From NCBI GenBank assembly GCA_963593685.1, contig CAVBBP010000001.1, positions 1 through 64,000 on the forward strand: a stretch of DNA of 64,000 nucleotides, written 5' to 3'. The notes beneath the pieces were generated by a model. The model ran no database searches, had not been told where the DNA came from, and saw only the letters and a program-made list of their open reading frames with translations. The translations under genes were made by a program, and so were the position numbers. Position 1 is the first letter of the stretch. Each line of letters begins with the position of its first letter. Positions 17,529 to 26,956 of this stretch are shown piece after piece. This DNA is from W0P28-013 sp963593685. GTDB lineage: Bacteria; Bacteroidota; Bacteroidia; Bacteroidales; Paludibacteraceae.

Positions 17529-19376
17529 CTATTTCACAAGAATTTTTTGCGTCGATTGTCTGCTCTCGGTGCTAATACGCACAATGTGCAATCCCGATGG
17601 GCAGCAGAGTTCGGCTTCGGTTGGCAGGCTGCCGCTTTGTGCCACACACTGCCCTACTGTGTTGTAAATTTCGACGCGCAAAATCGGCTGTGTGGCGGAA
17701 ATCACGATGCGCTCTTTCGCTGGCGAATAGATTATCGGCTGTGCGTCGGTGGCGATTTGCGGTAGCGCAGTTGCATCGCCCCACTGCTCGACCAACCAAG
17801 CCGTGCGTTTGTTCAAAAGCGTGATAAACGCCGCTTCTCGTTGAGTGACATCGTCGTTGCCATATTGCGGCCAGCGCGAAAAATTGCTTTGCGCCGCCGT
17901 GGCTATTTGATTGCAAAAATCGCCGATAAATGCGTCCAACGAGGCGTTGCCGCTGCCTCTGAATTGGTGCCAAACCTCGCGCACTTTCGACTGAAAACGC
18001 GGAAATTTGGCAATTTCGGCAATCCAAGTCTGCCCATACGGCGGATATTCGTGGATAAAAAGATTCTCGTCGCCATCGTAGGCGCGTCGGTAGGTGTTGC
18101 CAAAGTCCCAAACGGGGCCGAAAAACCACTTTTCGCCACTGCCGCGCTGTTTGTACATGTAGCAACTGCCGTGAAACGATTCGGCGTTGTCCATCAACTC
18201 CTGCACGATGTAGAACCGCACCAGCGCATCGAGGTCGATGAGCGTTTCCCAAGTGGTGGAATTTTTGTTTGTGGCATAAATCGCACTGTTGATGGCTCTC
18301 ATTTGCGCCGTCAGATAGTTGCTTTGCGCCGTCGAAAGTGTTTCGGGCGATTTGTAGGTGAACCAAATGCTGTAGCCATTGCCTTCGGTGATTTCGATGT
18401 GCGGGTCGGAGTCGTAATTGTCGATTTCGACGAGCCAACCGCCTGTTATTTCGGTGGCATCGGTGGCAAGGTCGTTCTGCTCGGTGATGTTCACGCGATT
18501 TTTGGCTACGCGAATGGTTTCGGTGAGCAGATAAAGTCCGATATAATCGCCGTTTAGCACCACTTCGACGGGTTGTTGCGCAGGTGTCCACGCCAAGCCA
18601 AGCCGACGGCTCAACTCGAAGCCGACGGTGTTTCGAAGAAAGGCCAAATCGTCGTCGGCGTGCGCCAAAAGTGCAAAATGTCGGCTCGAATTCATGCCAA
18701 GCAACGGCTGTTTTTCGCCCAATTTCAGGCGATAGGGCTTTTTGTCGAAACCGCTCCAAGTGTAGTTGCCACGCCCACGAATCTCGAGAGGCAGCGGATT
18801 TTCGGCCGTTCCAAACGCCGCATAGCCAGCAAGTCCCTGATTATCAAGATAGTATGTTCCCGACAGATAAACCTCTTTCGATGTGATTTCAGCGCCGCCA
18901 TCGGTGTTGATAAAAAGCACAGGCAGCGTGCCAGAATAGGTCGCTTCGCTGGTGTCGAAGAGTTGCCACGCCCCTTGCGCCCAGTTGTCGCCGCTCGACG
19001 GCACAAAAATGCCGCCCGGCACTATGGTAGCGTCGGTGGTAGCAGTGCGATTTTCGCCCAGCGTGTTGCTGATTTGGTTTTTTACATCGATAAATGTGGC
19101 ATCGATGCGCCCATCGGGCAACGAGGTGTCGGCAAATGTGTAGCGGTAAAAGTCCGTTTGGCGGCTGTCGAAAGTGATTTTCCAGCGCGTTCCCTCGTCC
19201 AGCGTCATGCTGCAAATGTATGTTTCGGTGCGACTGTCGCTGCCATAAACGAACTTCACCTGCGTGTAGCCCGTCAGCGAATTGTCGAAATAGAAAGTGC
19301 CTTGAGGAATGTCGAGCGCACGGCACACCGAACAAACACTCAAAAAAACAGCGATAAAAACGGCGATTTTTTTCAT
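17529..19376 (-). CDS. Secreted CotH-like kinase-family protein with T9SS sorting domain
   Basis: A signal peptide (MKKIAVFIAVFLSVCSVCRA) is followed by a beta-rich segment and a CotH domain. The latter is recognised by RGRGNYTW, KPYRLKL, then LLTETIRVAKNRVNITEQND and an FYIVQELMDNAESFHGS region. CotH proteins are atypical protein kinases in spore coats. In Bacteroidota, secreted relatives are common and their substrates are unknown. The last 70 residues resemble a type IX secretion A-type sorting domain, with SPAKERIVISA, VEIYNTVGQCV and GLHIVRI motifs, so the protein is probably exported across the outer membrane and anchored. The start at 19376 matches the signal peptide; the frame extends to 19391. 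Confidence 0.82.
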   Translation of the reverse strand: MKKIAVFIAVFLSVCSVCRALDIPQGTFYFDNSLTGYTQVKFVYGSDSRTETYICSMTLDEGTRWKITFDSRQTDFYRYTFADTSLPDGRIDATFIDVKNQISNTLGENRTATTDATIVPGGIFVPSSGDNWAQGAWQLFDTSEATYSGTLPVLFINTDGGAEITSKEVYLSGTYYLDNQGLAGYAAFGTAENPLPLEIRGRGNYTWSGFDKKPYRLKLGEKQPLLGMNSSRHFALLAHADDDLAFLRNTVGFELSRRLGLAWTPAQQPVEVVLNGDYIGLYLLTETIRVAKNRVNITEQNDLATDATEITGGWLVEIDNYDSDPHIEITEGNGYSIWFTYKSPETLSTAQSNYLTAQMRAINSAIYATNKNSTTWETLIDLDALVRFYIVQELMDNAESFHGSCYMYKQRGSGEKWFFGPVWDFGNTYRRAYDGDENLFIHEYPPYGQTWIAEIAKFPRFQSKVREVWHQFRGSGNASLDAFIGDFCNQIATAAQSNFSRWPQYGNDDVTQREAAFITLLNKRTAWLVEQWGDATALPQIATDAQPIIYSPAKERIVISATQPILRVEIYNTVGQCVAQSGSLPTEAELCCPSGLHIVRISTESRQSTQKILVK

Positions 19377-19628
19377 TTTTTTTAGTAACAAGATGTGAGT
19401 AGCAAGACGAGTGTGGAAGTGTGGAAAGTTTTGGTTGATTGGTTAATTGGTTGATTGGTTGATTGGTCGTTGATAAGTTGATTTTTTTCTGTTGAATCGT
19501 TGAACTGTTTAAGCGTTTAAGCGTTGAAGCGTTGAAGCGTTCGGACGCACGCGGTGCGTCCCTACATTCGCACTTTCAAACTTTCGCACTTTCTCACTAA
19601 AAAATTCCTCACTCCTAATTCCTAACTC

Positions 19629-20198
19629 CTAACTCATTAAGAACTCCGAAACGACTTTCAGCACTTGTGCTTTGGCTTTGTCGAGGTCGTCGTTCACGAT
19701 TATTTGATCGAATTGCGGCGCAAATTGCAGTTCCCATTCGGCTTTGGCGATGCGCTGCTCTATCATTTCGGGCGAATCGGTGGCGCGGTTTACGAGCCTG
19801 TGGCGCAGTTCGTCAATCGACGGCGGCTGCACAAAAATGGCCAACGCCTGTGCGCCATACTGCCGTTTGATACTAAGACCGCCCTTCACATCGACATCGA
19901 AAAGCATGGTGGCACCAGTGGCGAGTTTCGTATCGACCTCGCTGCGCAAAGTGCCGTAAAAACAGTTGTCGTAAACCTCTTCGTACTCCACAAAGGCGTT
20001 TTCGGCTATCTTTTTGCGAAATTCGTCGGCCGAAATGAAAAAATAGTCCACCCCATCGCGCTCTTGGCCGCGCGGCGCACGACTGGTAGCCGACACCGAA
20101 AAGGCAAATTGCGTTTGGCAGTTGTCGATAAGATAGTGTACCAATGTGCTTTTGCCGCTGCCCGACGGCGCAGAGAAAATAACGATTTTACCTTCCAT
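19629..20198 (-). CDS. gmk: Guanylate kinase
   Basis: Converts GMP and ATP to GDP and ADP. The P-loop SAPSGSGKSTL lies at residues 9-19, the GMP-binding TSRAPRGQERDGVDYFF near 38-54, and FVEYEEVYDNCFYGT near 68-82. The 189-residue length is standard. It follows yicC by 11 bp in the same orientation, a pairing conserved in many bacteria, so the two are probably one transcript. Confidence 0.95.
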   Translation of the reverse strand: MEGKIVIFSAPSGSGKSTLVHYLIDNCQTQFAFSVSATSRAPRGQERDGVDYFFISADEFRKKIAENAFVEYEEVYDNCFYGTLRSEVDTKLATGATMLFDVDVKGGLSIKRQYGAQALAIFVQPPSIDELRHRLVNRATDSPEMIEQRIAKAEWELQFAPQFDQIIVNDDLDKAKAQVLKVVSEFLMS

Positions 20199-20209
20199 AA
20201 CTTTCTGTC

Positions 20210-21082
20210 TTACAGCACATTCAGCACTTGTTCTTTGATTTGTTCCAATTCATCTTTCATCTTCACAACGATGATTTGCATTTCGCTTTGGTTCGATTTT
20301 GAGCCGAGCGTATTGATTTCGCGCCCCATCTCTTGGGCGATGAAACCGAGTTTTTTGCCAGCCGCATGTTCGTGTTCCATCGTTTCGGTAAAGTATTTCA
20401 GGTGGTTGCGCAGCCGCACTTTCTCCTCGTTCACATCGAGTTTTTCGATGTAGTAGATGAGTTCCTGCTCAAACCGGTTGCGATCGACAACGATTTTGTC
20501 GCCCAACTCGTTCAGCGACTCCTCGATGTGCGCACGAATTTTGGCGACACGCCCCTTTTCGTGCGGCTCTACCTCGGCCAAAAGTGCGCTGATACGGTCG
20601 ATTTTTTGCGCAAACATATTTTGCAACGCACGCCCCTCTTGCTTGCGAAATTCGGTGAGTTGCGCCAGCGCCGCCAACACAGTTTTGCGCACCGCCTCCC
20701 ACTCTTCGTCGGAAATTGTGCCGTCGTCGGTTTTCAGCGTGTCGGGCAGCCGCATGATGGTGTCGAAACTATTTTCGGGCATCGGAATTTGCAGTTGGTC
20801 GGCTATCGTCTGCATTTGGCGGTAATAGTTGGCCACCACCGCTTGGTTAATGAGCGTGGCCGATGCGCCATTTCCTTCGACCGAAAGCACAAAATCGACC
20901 TTGCCGCGCTCCAACTGTTGCGTTATCAAGTTCCTGATTTCCAACTCCTTTTCGCGATAAGCGGCCGCCACACGCGCATTGATGTCCATCTGCTTGCTGT
21001 TGAGCGATTTCACCTCGACAGTGATTTTTTTGTTGGCATATTCGCAAGTCGCCTTGCCGTAGCCAGTCATCGAAAGTAACAT
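20210..21082 (-). CDS. yicC: YicC family endoribonuclease-like protein
   Basis: The start MLLSMTGYGKATCEY and the C-terminal FIAQEMGREINTLGSKSN are hallmarks of the YicC/YloC family. It forms hexamers and has been reported to cut RNA in Escherichia coli and Bacillus. At 290 residues it has normal length. The DUF1732 C-terminal domain covers about 205-290. It lies upstream of gmk with an 11-bp spacer. The gap upstream of it is filled with intergenic repeats, and no consensus promoter was identified there. Confidence 0.9.
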   Translation of the reverse strand: MLLSMTGYGKATCEYANKKITVEVKSLNSKQMDINARVAAAYREKELEIRNLITQQLERGKVDFVLSVEGNGASATLINQAVVANYYRQMQTIADQLQIPMPENSFDTIMRLPDTLKTDDGTISDEEWEAVRKTVLAALAQLTEFRKQEGRALQNMFAQKIDRISALLAEVEPHEKGRVAKIRAHIEESLNELGDKIVVDRNRFEQELIYYIEKLDVNEEKVRLRNHLKYFTETMEHEHAAGKKLGFIAQEMGREINTLGSKSNQSEMQIIVVKMKDELEQIKEQVLNVL

Positions 21083-21398
21083 GATTCTTATTTATTTCAG
21101 ATTTCAGATTGGTTGATTAGTTGATGAGTTGATGGGTTGATTAGTTGATTAGTTTAACGCGTCAATAAGGGTCCGTGAGGTTTTATTTCTAGTTTCTGGT
21201 TTCTTGCGCTTCGCGCTGTTTCAAGTTTCAAAGTTTCAGGTTGTAGGGACGCGGCATGCCACGTCCGTTCTGTTGAATCGTTGAATCTTCAAATGATTAA
21301 GTAATTGGAAATTAGGTAATTGGATAATTAAATTCACTCCTAATTCCTCACTCCTAATTATTCTTACTACTTGCTTCTTGCTACTTGCGACTATAATA
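21083..21398. repeat. Intergenic repeat mosaic between the helicase and yicC
   Basis: No gene is seen. The order, read on the minus strand, is CTTGCTACTTGC units, CTCCTAATTCCTCAC, CAATTACCTAATT units, a GGACGTGGCATGCCGCGTCC palindrome, GAAACTTTGAAAC, GAAACTAGAAAT, the conserved phrase ending GCGTTAAAC, and then ATCAACTAATCAAC units. The same order occurs in other gaps of the window. Confidence 0.7.
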
Positions 21399-24300
21399 TC
21401 AAACTTCCTCAATTTCATCAAGCATTGTGTACCAGATGTAGCCTTTGGCTTGGTAGCCCATTTTTTCGATAAGTCGCATATAATTAGCCACTTGCGTGCG
21501 GTAGCGAGGCTGTTTTTGCGTACCGAATTTGTAATCGACCACCACCACATTGCAGCCATCGACCATCACGCGATCGGGGCGGTAGAGCCTGCCCGATGCG
21601 GCGATTATCTCCGTTTCGTTGCGCACCTCGTACCTGCCCGAAAACCAGTCGCGCGCCTCGTTTTTCGACAAAAGTCGCAACAGCGTTTCGCGTATTTGCG
21701 CACTTTCGGCGTCCGTAATTTCGCCATCGTTGATGCATTGGCGCAGCGTTTTGTCCAGTTCGTCGGCGTGCGCTATCCGCCCCAAAATGCTGTGCATCAG
21801 CAGTCCGTGCTGGCGTTCGCTGCCATCATCGTCGGGCATGTAGCGTAGGCGCAGACGACTTTCGGCCGACACAGTGTCGTAGGTGAGCGGCAACGACTCC
21901 ACGCTGGTTTCTGGCGTTTGCGCAGCGGTTTTCAGCGGCTCGCACTGCCCTATTTCGACGGTCGTAATTCCCTCATTTTCAGTCTTTTGTAAAAAATCTG
22001 CAAGGTCGCCTATCTGCGGATTGTGGCAAAAGCAGTGTTCCAACAGATTGGCAATCGATTTTATCTCGTTTTTGTCATTTTTCTGTTGCGGAGCGATGAT
22101 ATACAGACACTTTTTGGGCCGCGTGAAAGCCACATAAGCCGTGTTCAACACATCGATGCAGTTGTACATCTGCTCCTCTCGGTACGCCTCGGCAAAAATC
22201 GTCCGCGCCAAATCTTTTTTGTAAGCAATGGGAACGACGGGCATTTCCGCAAACGGCTGCTGCTTGGTGTCGGGCTTGCACCAGAGAATTTTCTTCGAAT
22301 TTTGCTTCTCTTCAAATTTCCATTCGCAAAAAGGAATTATAACTGCCTCAAATTCAAGCCCTTTCGACTTGTGAACGGTCATAATACGAATGGCATTTTG
22401 CGTTTCGGAAGCCGCCAAAAAGCGTTTGCCCGACACTTCGTCCCAATGTTCCAAAAAGCCGTTGATGTCGGCCTCGTAGTTCGCTGTGTAGGCAAAAATT
22501 TCGTCCTGAAAAGCCTGCAAAAAGACCCTGTTCCCTTCGCATTCGGTCAAACCAAAAAGTTGAATCATCGCTTCAACAAATTGGAACAACGGCTTGTTTT
22601 TCAGCCTGTTAATCTCATCTACTTTGTCGCCAAACAGGCGTGCGAGCCACTCCTCAGCGGTTTCGTTGCTGCTGCTGATGGCGGGCTGCTCGCCGCGCTG
22701 TTTTCGGTAGATGGCTTCGATCAACAGGCGGTTTATGCGGTTGGCTGGCTCGACAAAAAAGCGCATCATGCCCGTCAAAAAGCGCACACACGGCGCAGAA
22801 GCGATGAGCAACGCCTCGTTCGACACCACTTCGTAGCCCGCTTGTAGCAGAAAATCGGCCACCTGCGTGGCTTCCACATTGCGGCGCACAAGCACTGTCA
22901 TCTGGCTCAATCGGTAGCCGTTGGCTTTCAGATTTTCGATTATCGGTGGCAACTGTTGCAAAGATTTTTTGCACCAAGAGTCGTCGTCTTTTTTGGCTGG
23001 CAAAAATTGCATCTGCACATAGCCATCGACCGAACTTTTTATCTGCTGCGCCACTCCGCTGTACAACTCCTGCACAATTTTCGTACGGTCGTCGCCCAAA
23101 TACGATTCTATCAGTTGCGGCGCGCGAGCAAAAAGCGCATTGTTGAACTGCACTACACGCCGTGCGCTGCGCCAGTTGGTGTCGAGTTGCAACTCTTCCA
23201 CATTCTGCCCAAAGTCCGCTTTTACCTGATTTTGCAGCAGCCGCCAGTCGGAATTGCGCCAGCGGTAAATGCTCTGTTTCACATCGCCAACTATCAGATT
23301 TTGACGGTTTTCGGCCACGCTATTTTGCAACAACGGACGGAAATTTTCCCACTGCTGCAATGAGGTATCTTGAAACTCGTCAATCATGAAATGGTGCAGA
23401 AAAACGCCCGCTTTTTCGTAAACAAATGGCGTGTCGCAACCAGCGATGATTTGGTGCAGAAAGTCGGTGGTATTGCTTATGGGCATCGCATTTTTTTCGT
23501 CGCAATAATGCTGAATCTGCGCGCTGATGTCGCCCAAAACGCCGAGCAACGATATATTTTCGAGCGCAATTTTGGCCGAAAGATAACGCCGACACTCTTC
23601 ACCGTCGCTCATCGTCACCATTTGGGCTGCCACACCGTTCAAACCGTCGTTGTAGGCGGCCGTTATATCCGCGCGTTTGGGCGATTTTTGGCTGCTCCAC
23701 TTCTCGCCGTTGCCAACAACACTGCGGAAGGTACTCGACACATCGAATCCTTTGTTTTTCAGATGTTTATAGTCGAAATAGCGGGCAAAACTGCGAGCCT
23801 TACCGCCACTAAAATCGTACCATTTCAAGCCATGCCGCTGCATAATTTTTTCCGCTTCGGCGCACAGTTGGCGCATTTTTGGCTCGAAATCGGCGACAAT
23901 GGCGACCAATTGCTTGCGGTAGCCAGCCAACTGCTTTTTGTTGTGCAGTTCCTCTTTCGATGCAAATTGTTGGTACGCCTCTTTGAAAATTTCTTCTCCA
24001 AGCCGCTCCAATTCGCTGTTTATCTGCCAACTTTTGTCGTTGGCGATGCGCTCTTCGGCAAACTCTTTCAGCCAATTGAGCAAGTCAGAATTTTCGTCAA
24101 GATCGAGGTTGAACAGCATATTGTCGATGGCCTGTTGCAGCAAACTTTGCGTGTCGAGTTCCACGCCGTAGTTGCCGTGCAGCCCGATTTCGCGCGTGAA
24201 AGCCCGCACTATCTGCTGAAAAAAACGGTCGATAGTGCTGACATTGAAGCCGCTGTAGTCGTGCAAAATGTCGGTGAGAAAGCGTTGCGCCAGCGTGCGT

Positions 24301-24587
24301 ATATCGCTGTGTGTCAAGCCGTTCAGCGCAGGTTCTCGCTCCAAATCTGCCAGAAAAGGAGCATCGGGGCGTGTGGCCAGCGCGTGCAACTCCTGCACAA
24401 TGCGCCGTTTCATCTCGTCGGTGGCTTTGTTGGTAAAAGTTACAGCCAGCGTGCCGCGGTGTGGGTGCGCTTCGGTGCGGTTGCGGAACAGCAACAACAC
24501 ATACTCGTAGGCCAAGCGGTAGGTCTTGCCCGACCCCGCCGAAGCCTTGTAAATTTTGATATTTTTCGTACCGACTGCCATACGCAT
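21399..24587 (-). CDS. RecB/AddA-like UvrD helicase with C-terminal PD-(D/E)XK nuclease
   Basis: A 1062-residue DNA repair enzyme that unwinds and degrades broken DNA ends, probably as the RecB- or AddA-like subunit of an exonuclease complex. The Walker A KASAGSGKTYRL lies near the start and MIDEFQDTSLQQW is motif II. LIVGDVKQSIYRWR is motif III and RIMTVHKSKGLEFEAVIIPF is motif V. The C-terminal nuclease core is YRPDRVMV with VVVVDYKFG. The frame is open to 24629, but a TACCTTTG box at 24603-24596 lies inside that extension, so the methionines at 24587 or 24581 are more likely starts. A partner AddB-like gene is not in the window. Confidence 0.85.
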   Translation of the reverse strand: MRMAVGTKNIKIYKASAGSGKTYRLAYEYVLLLFRNRTEAHPHRGTLAVTFTNKATDEMKRRIVQELHALATRPDAPFLADLEREPALNGLTHSDIRTLAQRFLTDILHDYSGFNVSTIDRFFQQIVRAFTREIGLHGNYGVELDTQSLLQQAIDNMLFNLDLDENSDLLNWLKEFAEERIANDKSWQINSELERLGEEIFKEAYQQFASKEELHNKKQLAGYRKQLVAIVADFEPKMRQLCAEAEKIMQRHGLKWYDFSGGKARSFARYFDYKHLKNKGFDVSSTFRSVVGNGEKWSSQKSPKRADITAAYNDGLNGVAAQMVTMSDGEECRRYLSAKIALENISLLGVLGDISAQIQHYCDEKNAMPISNTTDFLHQIIAGCDTPFVYEKAGVFLHHFMIDEFQDTSLQQWENFRPLLQNSVAENRQNLIVGDVKQSIYRWRNSDWRLLQNQVKADFGQNVEELQLDTNWRSARRVVQFNNALFARAPQLIESYLGDDRTKIVQELYSGVAQQIKSSVDGYVQMQFLPAKKDDDSWCKKSLQQLPPIIENLKANGYRLSQMTVLVRRNVEATQVADFLLQAGYEVVSNEALLIASAPCVRFLTGMMRFFVEPANRINRLLIEAIYRKQRGEQPAISSSNETAEEWLARLFGDKVDEINRLKNKPLFQFVEAMIQLFGLTECEGNRVFLQAFQDEIFAYTANYEADINGFLEHWDEVSGKRFLAASETQNAIRIMTVHKSKGLEFEAVIIPFCEWKFEEKQNSKKILWCKPDTKQQPFAEMPVVPIAYKKDLARTIFAEAYREEQMYNCIDVLNTAYVAFTRPKKCLYIIAPQQKNDKNEIKSIANLLEHCFCHNPQIGDLADFLQKTENEGITTVEIGQCEPLKTAAQTPETSVESLPLTYDTVSAESRLRLRYMPDDDGSERQHGLLMHSILGRIAHADELDKTLRQCINDGEITDAESAQIRETLLRLLSKNEARDWFSGRYEVRNETEIIAASGRLYRPDRVMVDGCNVVVVDYKFGTQKQPRYRTQVANYMRLIEKMGYQAKGYIWYTMLDEIEEV

Positions 24588-25084
24588 TATTCTGACAAAG
24601 GTACGCTTTTTACCGCAAAAATCCGCCATTTCGACAAAATAATTATCAACAAGCGGCGAAAAGGGAATTTTCAGATGGCGCTGCGCGCGGGTTTCAAAGT
24701 TTCAGAGTTTCAAATTTCAAATTGGGTTGATTAGTTGATCAGTTGATTGGTTGATTGGTTGATTGGTTGATTGATTGATTGGTCGTTGAAAAGTTGATGA
24801 GTTGAAAAGTTGACAAGTTTAACGCATTGAGGTTGGTCTGTGAGGTTATTTCTAGTTGTCGGTATTCACAAAGCCGCAATCTTCAAATTTTCAAATCTTC
24901 AAATAGTTCGTCTTTTGTCTTTTGTCTTTTGTCTTTTATCTTTTGTCTTTTGTCTTTTGTCTTTTATCTTTTGTCTTTTGTCTTTACTCTTTACTCTTTA
25001 CTCTTTTGTCTATAAACGATAATCTCTCACCTATAACCTTTCAGACTCACGCGTTGCGCCACCACTTTCTATAAACTTTTTTAC
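24588..25084. repeat. Intergenic repeat mosaic with CTTTTGT tandem tract
   Basis: No gene is recognised. After the helicase leader come GTTTCAAAG units and, from about 24720, tandem TTGATTGG units leading to TTTAACGCATTGAG. A TTTCTAGTTG segment and TCTTCAAATTTTCAAA follow. From about 24907 to 25012 there is an almost perfect run of TCTTTTG and related 7-base units. These are the reverse complements of the mosaic units seen elsewhere. Confidence 0.7.
24596..24603 (-). promoter_or_regulatory. Possible -7 box of the helicase-nuclease gene
   Basis: TACCTTTG on the minus strand, 8 bases before the ATG at 24587. No TTG is found 20 bases upstream, so the match is partial. If used, the mRNA would be nearly leaderless. 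Confidence 0.4.
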
Positions 25085-25120
25085 TAGTATTTTTTTTCTC
25101 GAAAAAAAATACTACCTTTG
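25085..25120 (+). promoter_or_regulatory. bamD -7 box with overlapping 13-bp perfect palindrome
   Basis: TACCTTTG at 25113-25120 stands 14 bases before the bamD ATG. Its first two bases are the end of a perfect inverted repeat, TAGTA(T)8-CTCG-(A)8TACTA (25085-25114), which occupies the usual spacer and replaces the -33 box. It could be a regulator site or an extruding hairpin. Confidence 0.5.
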
Positions 25121-25134
25121 CAGGTTGAAAAAAT

Positions 25135-25935
25135 ATGTTGAAACGGTTTCTGTACATAGCGTTTGTGGCGGTGTTGCTGGCTTCGTGCAGCAGCGTGGGG
25201 CGCTTGCTCAAAGAGAAAGACCCAGAGGTGAAGTATGCGGCGGCCAAAAATTTCTTTTTGGAGAAAAAATACGCCAAATGCACGCAGTTGCTCGAAGATG
25301 TGTCGCCCTATTTCAAAGGTACTGGGCGGTCGGAAGAGGTGCTCTACCTGCTGGCCGAATCTTATTGCGGGCAAGAGGACTACGCCACAGCCGCCGAATA
25401 CTACAAAACCTATGTAAAAAACTATCCGCGCGGCGAATTTGCGCAGGAGTGCAACTTCAAAATCGGCTACTGCTACTACAAAGATTCTCCCGACCCGCGC
25501 CTCGACCCAACAAGCACGCTCAACGCCATGGCTGCGCTCACCGACTTTCTGGAACGCTATCCGTTGAGCGAACGCGCCTCCGATGCCTACCAATACATTT
25601 TCGAATTGGAAGACAAAATGGCGTATAAAGGCTATTTGAACGCCAAACTCTACTACAATCTTGGCATGTATCTCGGCAACAACTACCGCTCGGCCATCAT
25701 CACAGCCAACAACACGCTGAAAGAGTATCCCGAAACGAAACACCGCGAGTTGCTGCTTTTCCTAATCTTGCAGGCCAAATACAAAGAGGCTTCGCTCAGT
25801 GTGCAGGAGAAAAAAGCCGAACGCTACAGCGAAGTGGTGGACGAATACTACAACTACGCCTCCGAATTTCCGAATGGCAAATTCATACGCGATGCCAACC
25901 GCATGCTCAAAGAGGCCAAAGCACATGTAAATTAG
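25135..25935 (+). CDS. bamD: Outer membrane assembly lipoprotein BamD
   Basis: A lipoprotein of the BAM complex that helps fold beta-barrel proteins into the outer membrane. The signal peptide ends in the lipobox LASC with acylated Cys18. Tetratricopeptide-like repeats cover residues 30-260, for example YLLAESYCGQEDYATAAEYY near 83 and YPRGEFAQECNFKIGYCYY near 100. The 266-residue length is normal. It is followed by rpoZ after 25 bp and then DUF4199 and a glycosyltransferase, a neighbourhood common in Bacteroidota. Confidence 0.93.
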   Translation: MLKRFLYIAFVAVLLASCSSVGRLLKEKDPEVKYAAAKNFFLEKKYAKCTQLLEDVSPYFKGTGRSEEVLYLLAESYCGQEDYATAAEYYKTYVKNYPRGEFAQECNFKIGYCYYKDSPDPRLDPTSTLNAMAALTDFLERYPLSERASDAYQYIFELEDKMAYKGYLNAKLYYNLGMYLGNNYRSAIITANNTLKEYPETKHRELLLFLILQAKYKEASLSVQEKKAERYSEVVDEYYNYASEFPNGKFIRDANRMLKEAKAHVN

Positions 25936-25960
25936 ACAAAAATTGTAAATACAAAAAACT

Positions 25961-26293
25961 ATGGATTACAAAAAACTGAAAGCACCGACAAACACCGTTA
26001 CGCGCGACATGAACAAACTCATCGAACCCGTGGGCAATGTGTACGAAACGGTGCGCATCATTGCGAAACGCTCCAACCAAATTGCTGCCGATCTGAAACG
26101 CGAACTCGACAAAAAACTAATCGATTTCTCGTCGTCGTCCGACACTATGGAAGAGGTGTTCGAAAATCAGGAACAGATCGAAATTTCGCGCTACTACGAA
26201 AAACTGCCAAAACCCACGCTCGATGCGATAGAAGAGTTCGAAGAAGGAAAAATCTACTACCGCAATCCCGCCAATATGGAAGTGGACGAATAA
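25961..26293 (+). CDS. rpoZ: RNA polymerase omega subunit, Bacteroidota type
   Basis: The small subunit that supports RNA polymerase assembly. The Bacteroidota version has no close sequence likeness to the proteobacterial one but keeps the helix seen here as YETVRIIAKRSNQIAADLKREL (residues 28-49), followed by an acidic linker and an EFEEGKIYYRNP end. The 110-residue length fits. It is probably co-transcribed with bamD (25-bp gap). Confidence 0.88.
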   Translation: MDYKKLKAPTNTVTRDMNKLIEPVGNVYETVRIIAKRSNQIAADLKRELDKKLIDFSSSSDTMEEVFENQEQIEISRYYEKLPKPTLDAIEEFEEGKIYYRNPANMEVDE

Positions 26294-26347
26294 TGCGCCA
26301 CGCGCACAACAGTTGGCAGGGGAGGGCAGACGCGCTTTCCCCCGCTT

Positions 26348-26379
26348 TTTGTTTTTTCGGAAAAAATGTTGTAACTTTG
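26348..26379 (+). promoter_or_regulatory. Promoter of the DUF4199-glycosyltransferase pair
   Basis: TTTG at 26348-26351, 20 bases, TAACTTTG at 26372-26379. The DUF4199 ATG at 26408 lies 28 bases downstream, which rules out the TTG start at 26381. Confidence 0.7.
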
Positions 26380-26407
26380 CTTGTTTAATATAAGTGTGCT
26401 AATTTTT

Positions 26408-26929
26408 ATGCGACCAACGGCTTTGAAACACGCCATGTATTTCGGTTTGATGCTGGGATTGCTCTTTTGCATCAACTTTTTCCTCTCCACGCGCAGCAGC
26501 GCATTTTGCAGCGTTGCCTCGTGGGCGATAATGGTGCTGGTGCCCTACATCGCCTACCGTTTGACGCTCGATTGCCGCGAACGCGTGTGCGGCGGGCGCA
26601 TGTCGTATGGCGAGGCGTTTCTCTACGGAATGCAACTCTTTTTCTACGCCGCACTCATTGGCGCAGCGTTTCGGTTGCTCTATTTCAAATACTTCGATCC
26701 CGACTTTTTGCCACGCATGATCGACGAATCGCTCCGCATGATGGAGCAACTCAATATGCCGCTTGGCGAGGTTGAAGTGGGCAATTTGCAACAGATGATG
26801 TCGCCCATCAATATGTCGCTCAACTACATCTGGCTCGATGTGCTGGCTGGCACGCTCGTGTCGCTTGTGGTGGCTGCATTTGCGCGCAAAAAAGGGGCTG
26901 CCGACAACGATTCTCAAAATTCAAAATAA
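26408..26929 (+). CDS. DUF4199 membrane protein
   Basis: A 173-residue inner-membrane protein with four hydrophobic segments (about residues 8-25, 33-52, 72-92 and 145-163) and the family pattern GRMSYGEAFLYGMQLFFYAALIG. DUF4199 proteins are found widely in Bacteroidota directly upstream of a DPM1-like glycosyltransferase, as here, with a 27-bp gap. The function is not known. A role as a membrane partner of that glycosyltransferase is an inference from conserved proximity. Confidence 0.82.
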   Translation: MRPTALKHAMYFGLMLGLLFCINFFLSTRSSAFCSVASWAIMVLVPYIAYRLTLDCRERVCGGRMSYGEAFLYGMQLFFYAALIGAAFRLLYFKYFDPDFLPRMIDESLRMMEQLNMPLGEVEVGNLQQMMSPINMSLNYIWLDVLAGTLVSLVVAAFARKKGAADNDSQNSK

Positions 26930-26956
26930 AATTCAAAATCGATAAAAAACGCATCT

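Noticed and set aside
24907..25012. Repeat-rich protein frames in the CTTTTGT tract
   Set aside because: The frames translate a 7-base microsatellite in all phases; low complexity with no start context.
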